DNA from: JBLLJR01 sp047692235
GTDB lineage: Bacteria; Pseudomonadota; Gammaproteobacteria; Enterobacterales; Enterobacteriaceae
NCBI GenBank assembly: GCA_047692235.1
Contig: JBLLJR010000003.1
Location: 124,001 to 188,000 of the forward strand
Direction of reading: 5' to 3'
DNA length: 64,000 nucleotides
Shown here: piece after piece, positions 9,476 to 18,969 of the stretch
Layout of the letters: each line of letters opens with the position of its first letter
Position numbering within the stretch: position 1 is the stretch's first letter
Program-made: the position numbers and the translations under genes
Notes under the pieces: generated by a model
Told to the model about the DNA's origin: nothing
The model's database searches: none
The model's input: only the letters and a program-made list of their open reading frames with translations

Positions 9476-10488
9476 TTTATCCCTTTTTTAATACTAGCTA
9501 TAATAAATTTATCAATATTACCATTTAAAAATGATTGTGTATTTCGTGTTTCCATACCTGTTCTTATATCTTTTATTCTTGAATTATCTAAAATATATGA
9601 ACGAATTTGATTACCCCAAGCTATATCTAGTTTAGAATTATTTAAAATTTCTTTATTTATTTTTTTTTGATTATTTAATTTTTTATATATTTTTGATTTT
9701 AATTGTTTCATAGCTTGTTCTTTATTTTGATGCTGTGATCTTTCATTTTGACATTGTACAACGATATTAGTTGGTATATGTGTTATTCTCACTGCTGATT
9801 CAGTACTATTTACATGTTGACCACCAGAACCAGATGATTTATATACATCTATACGTAAATCATAATTTTTGATAGATAAATTAATATTTTCATGTATTTC
9901 AGGATATACAAAAATTGAGCTAAAAGATGTATGTCTACGATTATTAGAATCAAATGGGCTTTTTCTAACTAATCTATGTACACCAGTTTCTGTACGTAAC
10001 CACCCATATGCATATTTACCAGTAAATTTAACAGTTGCATATTTAATACCTGCAATCTCTCCTGTTGATTCTTCTGTAATTTCTGCTTGAATATTATGAA
10101 TATTAGCCCATTTAACATACATTCTTAATAAAATATTAGACCAATCTTGTGATTCTATTCCTCCTGACCCTGATTGTATATCCATATAACAATTTAATTT
10201 ATCATGTTCTTTATAAAAAATTAATTTATTTTCTATATTTTTTAATTTTACATTTATATTATTAATATCATATTGTATATCTATCATAATTTCATTATTA
10301 TTTTCTTCTTCAGCTAATTCTGTAATCTCAATTACATCTTTCAAAGATGTATCTATTAATTCTATATCTTTAACTATTTTAGTTAAAAAAGAAAACTTTT
10401 TTTTTAAAAAAAAAGTTTTATCATGGTTATGCCAAGTATTATTTTGTAATAATTTGACATTTATTTCTTGAATTTTTTTTTTTCTCAT
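9472..10488 (-). CDS. prfB: Peptide chain release factor 2, lacking the programmed frameshift
   Basis: Terminates translation at UGA and UAA. The SPF recognition motif (177-179) and GGQ catalytic motif (222-224, in SGGQHVN) are present. The ORF aligns to E. coli RF2 only from just after the +1 frameshift point. The upstream mini-ORF and the CUU-UGA-C slip site are absent: the ATG at 10488 is preceded by in-frame stops and no Shine-Dalgarno-like element. This gives 338 residues from a single frame, meaning the usual UGA-sensing autoregulation is gone. Coupled to lysS. Confidence 0.95.
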   Translation of the reverse strand: MRKKKIQEINVKLLQNNTWHNHDKTFFLKKKFSFLTKIVKDIELIDTSLKDVIEITELAEEENNNEIMIDIQYDINNINVKLKNIENKLIFYKEHDKLNCYMDIQSGSGGIESQDWSNILLRMYVKWANIHNIQAEITEESTGEIAGIKYATVKFTGKYAYGWLRTETGVHRLVRKSPFDSNNRRHTSFSSIFVYPEIHENINLSIKNYDLRIDVYKSSGSGGQHVNSTESAVRITHIPTNIVVQCQNERSQHQNKEQAMKQLKSKIYKKLNNQKKINKEILNNSKLDIAWGNQIRSYILDNSRIKDIRTGMETRNTQSFLNGNIDKFIIASIKKGIK

Positions 10489-10639
10489 TGAAATGAATAA
10501 TATTTTTTAATGATTTTAGACGCTTTATTATATTTTTAATAATACAGTGTATACTGTTTGTGTTATGCATACATTAATATATCTCATATGTTTTTAGTAT
10601 TTTATTATAAACATGTAATAATATTGTAATAAATATTTG

Positions 10640-10673
10640 AAAAAACTTAAAATATAAATATTTTAAGTTTTTT
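10640..10673 (+). terminator. Long hairpin with A- and T-tracts upstream of glyA
   Basis: A 15-base arm (10640-10654) is followed by a four-base loop and its exact complement (10659-10673), starting in an A6 tract and ending in a T6 tract. The shape resembles a rho-independent terminator but has only one C/G pair. It lies between divergent prfB and glyA, about 100 bases before glyA, where a terminator is not expected. It may instead be a leader hairpin or a chance repeat. Confidence 0.35.
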
Positions 10674-10771
10674 GTTTATATAATATATATATTTTTATAT
10701 TTTATAATATATTATTATATAAAAGAAATTTTATTTAATTATAAAATTAACTAATTTTATTTAGGATAGTA

Positions 10772-12031
10772 ATGTTAAATAATAATTTAAAAAATATTAA
10801 AAATAATGATGTTGAATTATGGAATATAATTCAAAAAGAAAATATTAGACAAGAAAATAATATTGAGTTAATAGCCTCTGAAAACTATGCAAGCAATAGT
10901 GTTATGGAAGCACAAGGATCTCAATTAACAAATAAGTACGCTGAAGGATATCCTGGTAATCGTTATTACGGTGGTTGTGATTATGCAGATGAAGTAGAAC
11001 AATTAGCAATTAATAGAGCAAAAAAACTTTTTAATGCAATTTATGCAAATGTGCAACCACATTCTGGTTCACAAGCTAATTTCGCTGTTTATTCAACTTT
11101 ACTAAATCCAGGTGATTTAGTATTAAGTATGGATTTATTACATGGTGGTCATTTAACACATGGATCTTCAGTAAATTTTTCTGGTAAATTATATAAATTT
11201 ATTCATTATGGTACTAATAATTTAGGACAAATTGATTATCAACAAATTTATGATTTATCTATTAAATATAAACCAAAAATGATAGTTGGTGGTTTTTCCT
11301 CATATTCTGGAAAAATAAATTGGTATAAAATAAGACAAATAGCTAATATTACCAATTCTTACTTATTTGTAGATATGGCTCATGTAGCTGGTTTAGTTGC
11401 TGCAGGTATATATCCTAATCCAATACCATATGCTCATATAGTTACTACAACAACTCACAAAACTTTAGCAGGTCCAAGAGGTGGATTAATCTTATCTGGA
11501 TATAATGATGATGAAATGCATAGAAAAATTAATTCATCTGTTTTTCCTGGATCTCAAGGTGGACCTTTATTACATGTTATAGCTGCTAAAGCAATAGCTT
11601 TTAAAGAAGCTATGGATTATAAATTTATAATTTATCAAAAACAGATAATAAAAAATGCAAAATCTATGGTTAGTATTTTTTTAAAACGTAATTTTATAGT
11701 TGTTTCTAGTGGCACAACTAATCATCTTTTATTACTAGATTTAACAAATAAACAAATAACTGGTAAAGATGCTGAATTAATATTAAGTAAATCAAATATT
11801 ATAGTTAATAAGAATTGTATCCCATATGACAGACAAAGTCCGTTAGTTACATCCGGAATACGTATAGGAACATCTGCAATAACACGTAGAGGCTTTAATG
11901 AACAACATTCAAAAAAAATAGCTAATTGGATTTGTGATATATTAGATAATATAAATAATGAAATATTAATTAATAATATTAAAAATAAAGTGTTAAATAT
12001 CTGTAAAGAATATCCAGTTTATTTTTCATAA
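10772..12031 (+). CDS. glyA: Serine hydroxymethyltransferase
   Basis: PLP enzyme converting serine and tetrahydrofolate into glycine and 5,10-methylene-THF, the main source of one-carbon units. The PLP lysine is Lys230 in TTTTHKTLAGPRGG, and the N-terminal ELIASENY and NRYYGGC motifs are intact. It has 419 residues, against 417 in E. coli. An AGGA ribosome binding site precedes the ATG. It is convergent with tadA, which lies close to glyA in E. coli too. Confidence 0.97.
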   Translation: MLNNNLKNIKNNDVELWNIIQKENIRQENNIELIASENYASNSVMEAQGSQLTNKYAEGYPGNRYYGGCDYADEVEQLAINRAKKLFNAIYANVQPHSGSQANFAVYSTLLNPGDLVLSMDLLHGGHLTHGSSVNFSGKLYKFIHYGTNNLGQIDYQQIYDLSIKYKPKMIVGGFSSYSGKINWYKIRQIANITNSYLFVDMAHVAGLVAAGIYPNPIPYAHIVTTTTHKTLAGPRGGLILSGYNDDEMHRKINSSVFPGSQGGPLLHVIAAKAIAFKEAMDYKFIIYQKQIIKNAKSMVSIFLKRNFIVVSSGTTNHLLLLDLTNKQITGKDAELILSKSNIIVNKNCIPYDRQSPLVTSGIRIGTSAITRRGFNEQHSKKIANWICDILDNINNEILINNIKNKVLNICKEYPVYFS

Positions 12032-12055
12032 AATAAATTTTTTTAAAAATATTTA

Positions 12056-12532
12056 TTATAAATTTTTATTTATTTTGTCTTTTCTTTTATTAATAAAAAA
12101 ATTAATTATTTGATCAGAACATTTTTGAGATAATATTCCATATGTAAAAATAACGCTATGATTATTATATTTAATAATATTACTGTTTTTAACAACTTTA
12201 ATAAGTTTATTTTTTTTTTTATATGCACCACAAACTAAATGAAATATTCTAGCGTGTATTATTGCACCTATACACATTAAACATGGTTCTAAAGTTACAT
12301 ATAAGATTGTATTTAACATTCTATAATTAGCTATTTTTTTGCCCCCTTGTCTTAATGCTATAATCTCTGCATGAGCAGTTGGATCATTATTTTTAATACA
12401 TTGATTCCAGCCTTCTCCAATAATTTTATTATTTAAAATTAATACTGCACCGATTGGAATTTCTTTTTCAATAAAAGCATTTTTAGCTAATTTTATAGCA
12501 TACTTCATCCATTTTTCATGATTATGATTCAT
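12056..12532 (-). CDS. tadA: tRNA-specific adenosine deaminase
   Basis: Deaminates A34 to inosine in the anticodon of tRNA-Arg(ACG), which is essential for decoding CGN codons. Zinc and catalytic residues are His54 and Glu56 (THAEI) and Cys84 and Cys87 (EPCLMC). It has 158 residues, near the usual length. The gene faces glyA across 24 bases. A 95-base gap separates it from divergent lysA. No lysR-type regulator lies there. Confidence 0.95.
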   Translation of the reverse strand: MNHNHEKWMKYAIKLAKNAFIEKEIPIGAVLILNNKIIGEGWNQCIKNNDPTAHAEIIALRQGGKKIANYRMLNTILYVTLEPCLMCIGAIIHARIFHLVCGAYKKKNKLIKVVKNSNIIKYNNHSVIFTYGILSQKCSDQIINFFINKRKDKINKNL

Positions 12533-12627
12533 ATTATTTTAATTTTAAAAAATATATATTATGGTTAAATGTTTTTAATAAATTTTAATTATTATATAAT
12601 ATATAAAAAATAATTATCTTAAATAAG

Positions 12628-13890
12628 ATGACAATTAATAAAGAATATTTTAATAATATTAATTTACCATTATTGTATAAGAAATATCATGGACCAGTGT
12701 GGGTATATGAATATGAAAAAATAATTTCTCAAATTAATAAATTACGTGATTTTGATATTATTAGATATGCGCAAAAAGCTTGTTCTAATATACATATATT
12801 ACGTTTAATGAAATCTAATAAAGTGAAAGTAGATGCAGTATCCATAGGAGAAATTGAAAGAGCTCTATTAGCTGGTTTTAATCCCTATATTAATAACAAT
12901 GATATTATATTCACTGCGGATTTATTAGACGAATACACACTCAAAAGGATAATTGAACTTAATATTCCTATTAATGTTGGGTCAATTAATATGTTATCTC
13001 AAATAGGTAAACATAAATCAAATTATAATATTTGGTTAAGAATAAATCCAGGATTTGGGTATGGACATAGTAAAAAAACTAATACTGGAGGTGAAAATAG
13101 TAAACATGGTATTTGGCATGAAGAATTATCTGAAGCAATATCATGTATAAAATATTTCAATTTAAATCTAGTTGGAATACATATGCATATTGGTTCTGGA
13201 GTAAATTATAATCATTTATCAAAAGTATGTAATGAAATGATTAAACACGTTGTTTTTTGTAAAAAAAATATATTATATATATCAGCTGGAGGAGGATTAT
13301 CTACACCATATACAAAAGAAGATACCAAAATTAATGTTAATAATTATTTTAATCTTTGGAATAATGCTAGAAATATTATAAGTGATTATTTAGGTTATAA
13401 AGTAAATCTTGAAATTGAACCTGGTAGATTTTTAGTTGCAGAATCTGGCGTTTTAGTTTCACAGGTGAAAGCTATAAAAAGTAATAAAAATAGACATTTT
13501 ATATTAGTTGATGTAGGTTTTAATGATTTAATTAGACCTGTTATGTATGGTAGTTACCACCATATTTCATTATTACCCCATGATGGAAGAAATTTAAAAA
13601 ACTATGAATTAATAAATACAGTTATAGGTGGCCCATTATGTGAATCTGGTGATATTTTTACACAATCTAGTTATGGTGATATAATAACTAGACTTTTACC
13701 TCCAGCTAGTATTGGTGATTATATAATATTCCATGATACTGGCGCATATGGTTCTTCAATGTCTTCTAATTACAACAGTAGACCATTATTACCAGAAGTA
13801 TTGTGTATAAATGGTAAAGATTATCAAATAAGACAACGTCAAACATTAAAACAATTATTTGATTTAGAATTAAAATGTCTTTCTATTTAA
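12628..13890 (+). CDS. lysA: Diaminopimelate decarboxylase
   Basis: Last step of lysine synthesis: meso-diaminopimelate to lysine, PLP dependent. The PLP lysine is Lys50 in YAQKACSN, and the glycine-rich SAGGGLS loop (about 219-225), EPGRF and GPLCESGD (Cys337, Glu339) are present. The 420-residue length equals E. coli LysA and the identity is high. In E. coli the divergent activator lysR flanks lysA; here the upstream neighbour is tadA, so LysR control is lost locally. With dapE (33223) it supports lysine provision. Confidence 0.96.
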   Translation: MTINKEYFNNINLPLLYKKYHGPVWVYEYEKIISQINKLRDFDIIRYAQKACSNIHILRLMKSNKVKVDAVSIGEIERALLAGFNPYINNNDIIFTADLLDEYTLKRIIELNIPINVGSINMLSQIGKHKSNYNIWLRINPGFGYGHSKKTNTGGENSKHGIWHEELSEAISCIKYFNLNLVGIHMHIGSGVNYNHLSKVCNEMIKHVVFCKKNILYISAGGGLSTPYTKEDTKINVNNYFNLWNNARNIISDYLGYKVNLEIEPGRFLVAESGVLVSQVKAIKSNKNRHFILVDVGFNDLIRPVMYGSYHHISLLPHDGRNLKNYELINTVIGGPLCESGDIFTQSSYGDIITRLLPPASIGDYIIFHDTGAYGSSMSSNYNSRPLLPEVLCINGKDYQIRQRQTLKQLFDLELKCLSI

Positions 13891-13954
13891 AAAGAAAGTA
13901 TGATATATTTTTTATATACGTAAAATATTTTTTTAAAAAAGTGAATTTTTTATT

Positions 13955-15658
13955 TTGAATAATACACAATTAAATTGGAATGAATTAATACCAGAAATTA
14001 GTAATCGTGTTAAAGATATAGATTTACAAAAATTTATTGATTTTCATGAAATTTTATGTAAAACACAATCTAACATAGTTTATGGGTTAAATAAATTACT
14101 TAGAAAAAAACCTGTTGTACATAGATATTTAATAATATGTGCAAATGAAAATGATGAATTATTTAAATTAATTGCTGAAATGGTTGATAAATTTAATTTA
14201 TTTATTAAACCTAAATGTGATGTAAATATGTATACTAAAAGCGATAAACCTTGTATATGGAGATTATGGGCAGAATATGATGAATTGTTTGGTTCACTAA
14301 TACATGATAAGAATATGTTTAATTTAAAAACTGGTATTATTCAAAAATCAAATAGATATGTTCTTATATTAGGTCTTAAATCTTTAATTGTTAAACCTTT
14401 TATGTGGTTTAGATTAAAAAATATGATTATACAAAAACGTTTTGATTGGTTATCAAAATATAAAGATACTCCATTATCATATAATATACCATCAAAAAAA
14501 TTGGATTTAAAATTAATTTTAATTGGTAATGAAAGTGAAATATTAAAATTATATTCAATTGATAATTATTTTATTAAATTTTTAATAAATTGTGAATTTA
14601 GAGAACTTTATAAAATATCAAATAATAATGATATTAAAATTTGGTGTTCTTGGGTTCATGTATTAGCAAAACGTAATAATTTACCACCTCTTAGTAAAAA
14701 AGCTTGGCCAATTTTTATTAAACAAGCTACACGTTTTAGTGAAAATCAATTTCAACTTCCTCTTTCACCTTCATGGATTTTATTTCGACTTAAAGAAGCA
14801 ATATGTTATCAATTGTATTCTCAGAATCAAATAACTGATAAATCTATATTACAAAGTTATTTAAAAGAATATCATGAAAATATTTATTATTTATATAATA
14901 ATTCAAATAATTATGTAAAAGAAGGTCAATGTAATATTCAAATTAAAGGAAGTATTATTGGACAAATTAATTCTTTATCTGTTATAGATAATTGTAATTA
15001 TGAATTTGGTGATGTATCAAGAATTACTTGCTTAGTTTATCCAGGCAATGGATATATTAATGATATTGATAGAAAATCAAATTTAAGTGGAAATTTACAT
15101 ACAAAAGGTAATTATATTGTTCAAGCTTGTTTAATGCATATGTTAGACTTAGATTATCCATTATCATTTTCTGTATCATTAGTATCAGAACAATCATATA
15201 ATCAAATAGATGGAGATAGTGGATCATTAACAGAATTTTTAGTATTAATAAGTGCGTTATCAAAAGCACCAATAAAACAACAAATTTCTGTAACTGGTTC
15301 ACTTGATCAATTTGGTAACGTCCAATCTATAGGTGGAGTTAATCATAAAATAGAAAGTTTTTTTGAATTGTGTTTAAACTCTGGGGAATTATCCGGAAAT
15401 CAAGGAGTAATCATTCCTAAATCCAATTTAATAAATATTTCTTTAAATGATAATGTCATAAATGCTATCAAAGAAAAAAAATTTTATATTTGGGGTGTAA
15501 GTAATGTTTCAGAAGCATCTGAAATTATAATAGATATACCGTCAAATAATAAGTTAAAAAATATGATAAACTCAATAAAATATATTTATAATGATGTTGA
15601 TACGTTGTCACAAGATAACTTTAATATTTTTAAAAAAATTAAAAAATTTTTTAGTTAA
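13955..15658 (+). CDS. ycbZ: Lon-like protease YcbZ (LonB/LonH type)
   Basis: Aligns over its whole length to E. coli YcbZ, a predicted Lon-family serine protease. The C-terminal protease domain has the Ser-Lys dyad: Ser422 in DGDSGSLTE and Lys465 in GGVNHKIES. The N-terminal part lacks a canonical Walker A loop, as in the E. coli protein, so it may not hydrolyse ATP like classical Lon. The start is TTG at 13955; no upstream ATG fits. It sits directly before fabA as in E. coli (ycbZ-fabA). The substrate is unknown. Confidence 0.9.
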   Translation: MNNTQLNWNELIPEISNRVKDIDLQKFIDFHEILCKTQSNIVYGLNKLLRKKPVVHRYLIICANENDELFKLIAEMVDKFNLFIKPKCDVNMYTKSDKPCIWRLWAEYDELFGSLIHDKNMFNLKTGIIQKSNRYVLILGLKSLIVKPFMWFRLKNMIIQKRFDWLSKYKDTPLSYNIPSKKLDLKLILIGNESEILKLYSIDNYFIKFLINCEFRELYKISNNNDIKIWCSWVHVLAKRNNLPPLSKKAWPIFIKQATRFSENQFQLPLSPSWILFRLKEAICYQLYSQNQITDKSILQSYLKEYHENIYYLYNNSNNYVKEGQCNIQIKGSIIGQINSLSVIDNCNYEFGDVSRITCLVYPGNGYINDIDRKSNLSGNLHTKGNYIVQACLMHMLDLDYPLSFSVSLVSEQSYNQIDGDSGSLTEFLVLISALSKAPIKQQISVTGSLDQFGNVQSIGGVNHKIESFFELCLNSGELSGNQGVIIPKSNLINISLNDNVINAIKEKKFYIWGVSNVSEASEIIIDIPSNNKLKNMINSIKYIYNDVDTLSQDNFNIFKKIKKFFS

Positions 15659-15716
15659 TTAATTATCAATTATATTAAAATTTTTTATAAAAATTTATTA
15701 GTTTTTTATCAAAAAA

Positions 15717-16214
15717 ATGAATAAATATTTTGAATATATAAAATATGATTTATTACTACATAGTCAAGGTAAATTATTTGGTAATGATGCACCTAAATTA
15801 CCTCAACCTAATATGTTAATGATAGATCGAATAATTACAATTAAAAAATATGGAGGTTATTATAACAAAGGTTATATAACTGCAGAATTAGATATTAATT
15901 CAAATATGTGGTTTTTTAATTGCCATTTTTTGGGAGATCCTATAATGCCTGGATGTTTAATTTTGGAAGCTATGTGGCAATTAATAGGATTCTATTTAAG
16001 TTGGTTAGGCATCAAAGGTAAAGGACGATCTGTTGGTGTAGATAAAGTAAAATTTTTTAGATCAATATTACCAAGTTCTAAAAAAATATATTATATTATT
16101 CATTTAAGACGTATAGTTAAAAGAAAATTTATTTTTGGTTTAGCAGATGGTATAATTATATGTAAAAAAAATCTAATTTGTAGGGCTAATAACTTAAAAG
16201 TTTGTATTGTATAA
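15717..16214 (+). CDS. fabA: 3-hydroxydecanoyl-ACP dehydratase/isomerase FabA (Asp84 replaced by Glu)
   Basis: Hot-dog fold enzyme that dehydrates 3-hydroxydecanoyl-ACP and isomerises the product, opening unsaturated fatty acid synthesis. The sequence matches E. coli FabA (NMLMIDRI, WFFNCHFLGDP, MPGC) with catalytic His70 in register. The partner residue that is Asp84 in E. coli is Glu here (GCLILEAMWQ), the residue type found in FabZ. The protein is 165 residues, a little short at the C-terminus. It lies 58 bases after ycbZ and is probably co-transcribed. Confidence 0.95.
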   Translation: MNKYFEYIKYDLLLHSQGKLFGNDAPKLPQPNMLMIDRIITIKKYGGYYNKGYITAELDINSNMWFFNCHFLGDPIMPGCLILEAMWQLIGFYLSWLGIKGKGRSVGVDKVKFFRSILPSSKKIYYIIHLRRIVKRKFIFGLADGIIICKKNLICRANNLKVCIV

Positions 16215-16461
16215 TGTATTAATTATAATTAATATTTAAATTATTTTAGTTTTTATTATTAATTAAACATGTTTAATATTTATTAAAATTTATTTAATTA
16301 ATAATATTTTATATGTTAAAATAAATTATATAATCGAATTAATATATTAAATAACTTTAAATATTATTAATATTAATATTTAAAATTTATAAAAGATAAT
16401 ATCTAAAATAATTTATATAGAATATAGATATTTATTAATAATTTAATTATTAAATTATTAA

Positions 16462-16533
16462 GCGGGAATAGCTCAGTGGTAGAGTATAACCTTGCCAAGG
16501 TTAGGGTCGCGAGTTCAAATCTCGTTTCCCGCT
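16462..16533 (+). tRNA. glyV: tRNA-Gly (GCC)
   Basis: Cloverleaf with acceptor stem GCGGGAA/TTCCCGC (16462-16468 and 16526-16532), D-loop GCTCAGTGGTAGAGT, anticodon loop TTGCCAA with anticodon GCC at 16494-16496, and T-arm loop TTCAAAT. Discriminator U at 16533. CCA is not encoded. It stands out as a GC island in A/T-rich DNA. The gene symbol is by analogy to E. coli GCC glycine tRNAs. Confidence 0.96.
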
Positions 16534-16575
16534 CAATTAATTTTTATATTTGTATTGATAAAACTTTTACTGTAT

Positions 16576-17295
16576 ATGATGGATACAATTAAAAAAAATA
16601 TAAAATATGTTCGTAAAAAAATAAATATTTTTTCAAATATTTATAATCGTGAATCAAAACAAATTTCTTTATTAGCAGTTAGTAAAAGTCAAAATATTAT
16701 TAATATACAAAAAGCTATTGCATTAGGTCAATATATTTTTGGGGAAAATTATGTTAATGAAGGAATAAAAAAAATAGTATGGTTTCGTAATAATGTATAT
16801 TCTTATGCAAATTTAAAATGGCATTTTATTGGAAATATTCAATCTAATAAATCTAAACTAATTGCAAATTACTTTGATTGGTGTCATTCTATTGATTCTA
16901 TTAGAATAGCTAATAAATTAAACAATAATTTGAGTTATTTAAATAAAAAGTTACATGTTTTAATTCAAATTAATATTAGTAATAATATTAATAGGAAAGG
17001 AATTAATAATTATAATGATATCTTTTTGTTAGCTAAACATATTATTTATAAGTGTCCTAATTTAAAATTACATGGTTTAATGGGAATTTCTTTTTGTAGA
17101 AATAGATTTATAAATAAATTAATAGAATTTAATAAAATATTTTTTATATTTAAAAAATTACAACTATTTTATAGCAAATTAGATACTTTATCCATAGGAA
17201 TGACTAATGATATAGAACCTGCAATTGCTTTTGGCAGTACGTTATTACGTATTGGCACTGGTATTTTTGGTAATAGAAGTAATAACTTAGTTTAA
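16576..17295 (+). CDS. yggS: PLP homeostasis protein YggS (PLPBP/COG0325)
   Basis: Single-domain TIM-barrel PLP carrier implicated in vitamin B6 balance; no enzyme activity is known for the family. The PLP lysine is Lys37 in LLAVSKSQ; FGENYVNEG and WHFIGNIQSNK are family motifs, and GMTNDIEPAI is near the end. The reading frame is open upstream into the tRNA, but the ATG at 16576 (ATGATG) gives the family start. It is 239 residues. It is followed by yggT, as in E. coli. Confidence 0.92.
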   Translation: MMDTIKKNIKYVRKKINIFSNIYNRESKQISLLAVSKSQNIINIQKAIALGQYIFGENYVNEGIKKIVWFRNNVYSYANLKWHFIGNIQSNKSKLIANYFDWCHSIDSIRIANKLNNNLSYLNKKLHVLIQINISNNINRKGINNYNDIFLLAKHIIYKCPNLKLHGLMGISFCRNRFINKLIEFNKIFFIFKKLQLFYSKLDTLSIGMTNDIEPAIAFGSTLLRIGTGIFGNRSNNLV

Positions 17296-17388
17296 TAAAG
17301 TGAATTTAATTATTTATATTATTAATAAATTTAATTATTGTGTTTACATTTTATGTAATTACATCTCTTGTTTTATAGGTTATTTATA

Positions 17389-17958
17389 ATGATGCTTATA
17401 TTTGTATATTTTATAAAAGCAATAATAGATATATATATGTTTACGTTATTGTTAAAAACATGGTTGATTTATATTAAATCTGATATAGATCATTATATTT
17501 TAAGATTTGTTTCTAATATTTCTGCATTTTTCAATGTTATTTATTTTAAATTTATCAAACATAATATAAATACAGAAATAATATATAATTTTATATTACT
17601 GTATTTAATATCTATAGTAAAATTTGCTATAATAATGTTTATTCATAGAAACCTATTTATATTAGGATATAAGTATTATTTATTAGCAGGTATATTAATT
17701 ATAATTAAAACTATAATACGTATGATTTTTTATACATTAATTTTACGATCAATAATTAGTTATGTATATAGTTCTAATGAAAATTATAAAAGTATGGATA
17801 TATATAAAATTAGTGATCCAATATTGCATTCAACTAAAAACATATTTCCTTTAGTTTATCAAAAAATTGATTTTTCTCCATTCATTATGTTAGCAATGTT
17901 TTATATAATGAATCATATTGTTGCAATTATATTTCCTATATTATGGTTAATTATATAA
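17389..17958 (+). CDS. yggT: Inner-membrane protein YggT (YGGT family)
   Basis: Integral membrane protein with two YGGT repeats, each with hydrophobic helices (about 1-26 and 60-80; 95-125 and 160-189). The function is unsettled in the family, where links to osmotic or ion tolerance and cell-division operons are reported. The ATGATG at 17389 gives 189 residues, against about 188 in E. coli, so it is preferred to a TTG at 17368. The DFSPFIMLAMFYIMN segment matches the conserved second repeat. It pairs with yggS. Confidence 0.85.
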   Translation: MMLIFVYFIKAIIDIYMFTLLLKTWLIYIKSDIDHYILRFVSNISAFFNVIYFKFIKHNINTEIIYNFILLYLISIVKFAIIMFIHRNLFILGYKYYLLAGILIIIKTIIRMIFYTLILRSIISYVYSSNENYKSMDIYKISDPILHSTKNIFPLVYQKIDFSPFIMLAMFYIMNHIVAIIFPILWLII

Positions 17959-18012
17959 AAATATAATCTATTTTATATATGTTACGTATTAAATTTTATT
18001 AATTCTTTCAAT

Positions 18013-18969
18013 TTAATATAAAATTTTATTTTTAATAAATAATGTTCTATATGAATTAAAAAAATCTAAAAATGAATTTTTTCTTTTACCAGAAATTTGT
18101 AATAATGTTAATATTAATATACCTTTACCCGTAGATACATAAATACCAGTATTATTTATAGATAAAATTGTACCAGGATTTTTATAACATTTTTCATTAC
18201 ATAATGTTTTACTTTTCCAAACTTTAATGAGCTTTTCATTTAGAAAAAAATAAGTACTAGGCCATGGATTAAATGCTCTTACTTGTCGTTCTATATATAT
18301 AGCAGATTTATTCCAATCAATTTTACCTTCTTTTTTATTTATTTTTTTTGCATAAGTGGCAATAAAATGATTTTGTATTTTATAGGTAACTTTTTTATTT
18401 ATAATTTTTTCTAAAACTAATAAAAGAGATTTAATACCAATTTTGGATAATTTTTCACATAAAGAAAAACTTGTATCATTTGGTGAAATAGAGCATTTTT
18501 TTTGATATAAAATTTTACCTGAATCCAAATTAGTATTCATTTTTATAATACTAATCCCAGTGATTTTATCACCATTACATAATGCACGTTGAACTGGAGC
18601 AGCTCCTCTCCAGAGAGGTAATAAAGAAAAATGTACATTAATACACCCAAATTTTGTTATATTTAATATATTTTTTGGGAAAATTAAACCATAAGCTATT
18701 ACTATTATAATATCGGCATTTAAATTTTTTATAATTTCTATATATTTTGTTTCTATTAAATTTAATGGTTCTAATAATGGTATATTATATTGTTTAGATA
18801 AAAATCTGATTTCATTTGGTAAAATTTTTTTTTTATTATAATTAGCATTATGTTTAATTGGTTGTGTTAAAATACATACCACTTTATGTTTAGAATTTAT
18901 TAATTTATTTAAATATATAGATGTATAATTTGGAGTTCCTGCAAATATAATACGTAGAGATTTTATCAT
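18013..18969 (-). CDS. fmt: Methionyl-tRNA formyltransferase
   Basis: Formylates initiator Met-tRNA using 10-formyl-THF. Catalytic Asn111, His113 (NVHFSLLP) and Asp149 (LDSG) are in place, with the WRGAAPVQRAL signature and a C-terminal OB-like domain. It has 318 residues (E. coli 315). It overlaps the def stop by four bases (ATGA), so the pair adding and removing the formyl group is translationally coupled, the ancestral def-fmt order. Confidence 0.96.
   Translation of the reverse strand: MIKSLRIIFAGTPNYTSIYLNKLINSKHKVVCILTQPIKHNANYNKKKILPNEIRFLSKQYNIPLLEPLNLIETKYIEIIKNLNADIIIVIAYGLIFPKNILNITKFGCINVHFSLLPLWRGAAPVQRALCNGDKITGISIIKMNTNLDSGKILYQKKCSISPNDTSFSLCEKLSKIGIKSLLLVLEKIINKKVTYKIQNHFIATYAKKINKKEGKIDWNKSAIYIERQVRAFNPWPSTYFFLNEKLIKVWKSKTLCNEKCYKNPGTILSINNTGIYVSTGKGILILTLLQISGKRKNSFLDFFNSYRTLFIKNKILY

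Noticed and set aside
16262..16277. Palindrome attaaacatgtttaat as an operator
   Set aside because: Sixteen bases, nearly A/T only, in a gap full of similar repeats; no regulator gene in the window.
16492..16575. Extended N-terminus for YggS starting inside tRNA-Gly
   Set aside because: The extra 28 codons run through the tRNA and match nothing in YggS; the ATG at 16576 fits the family start.
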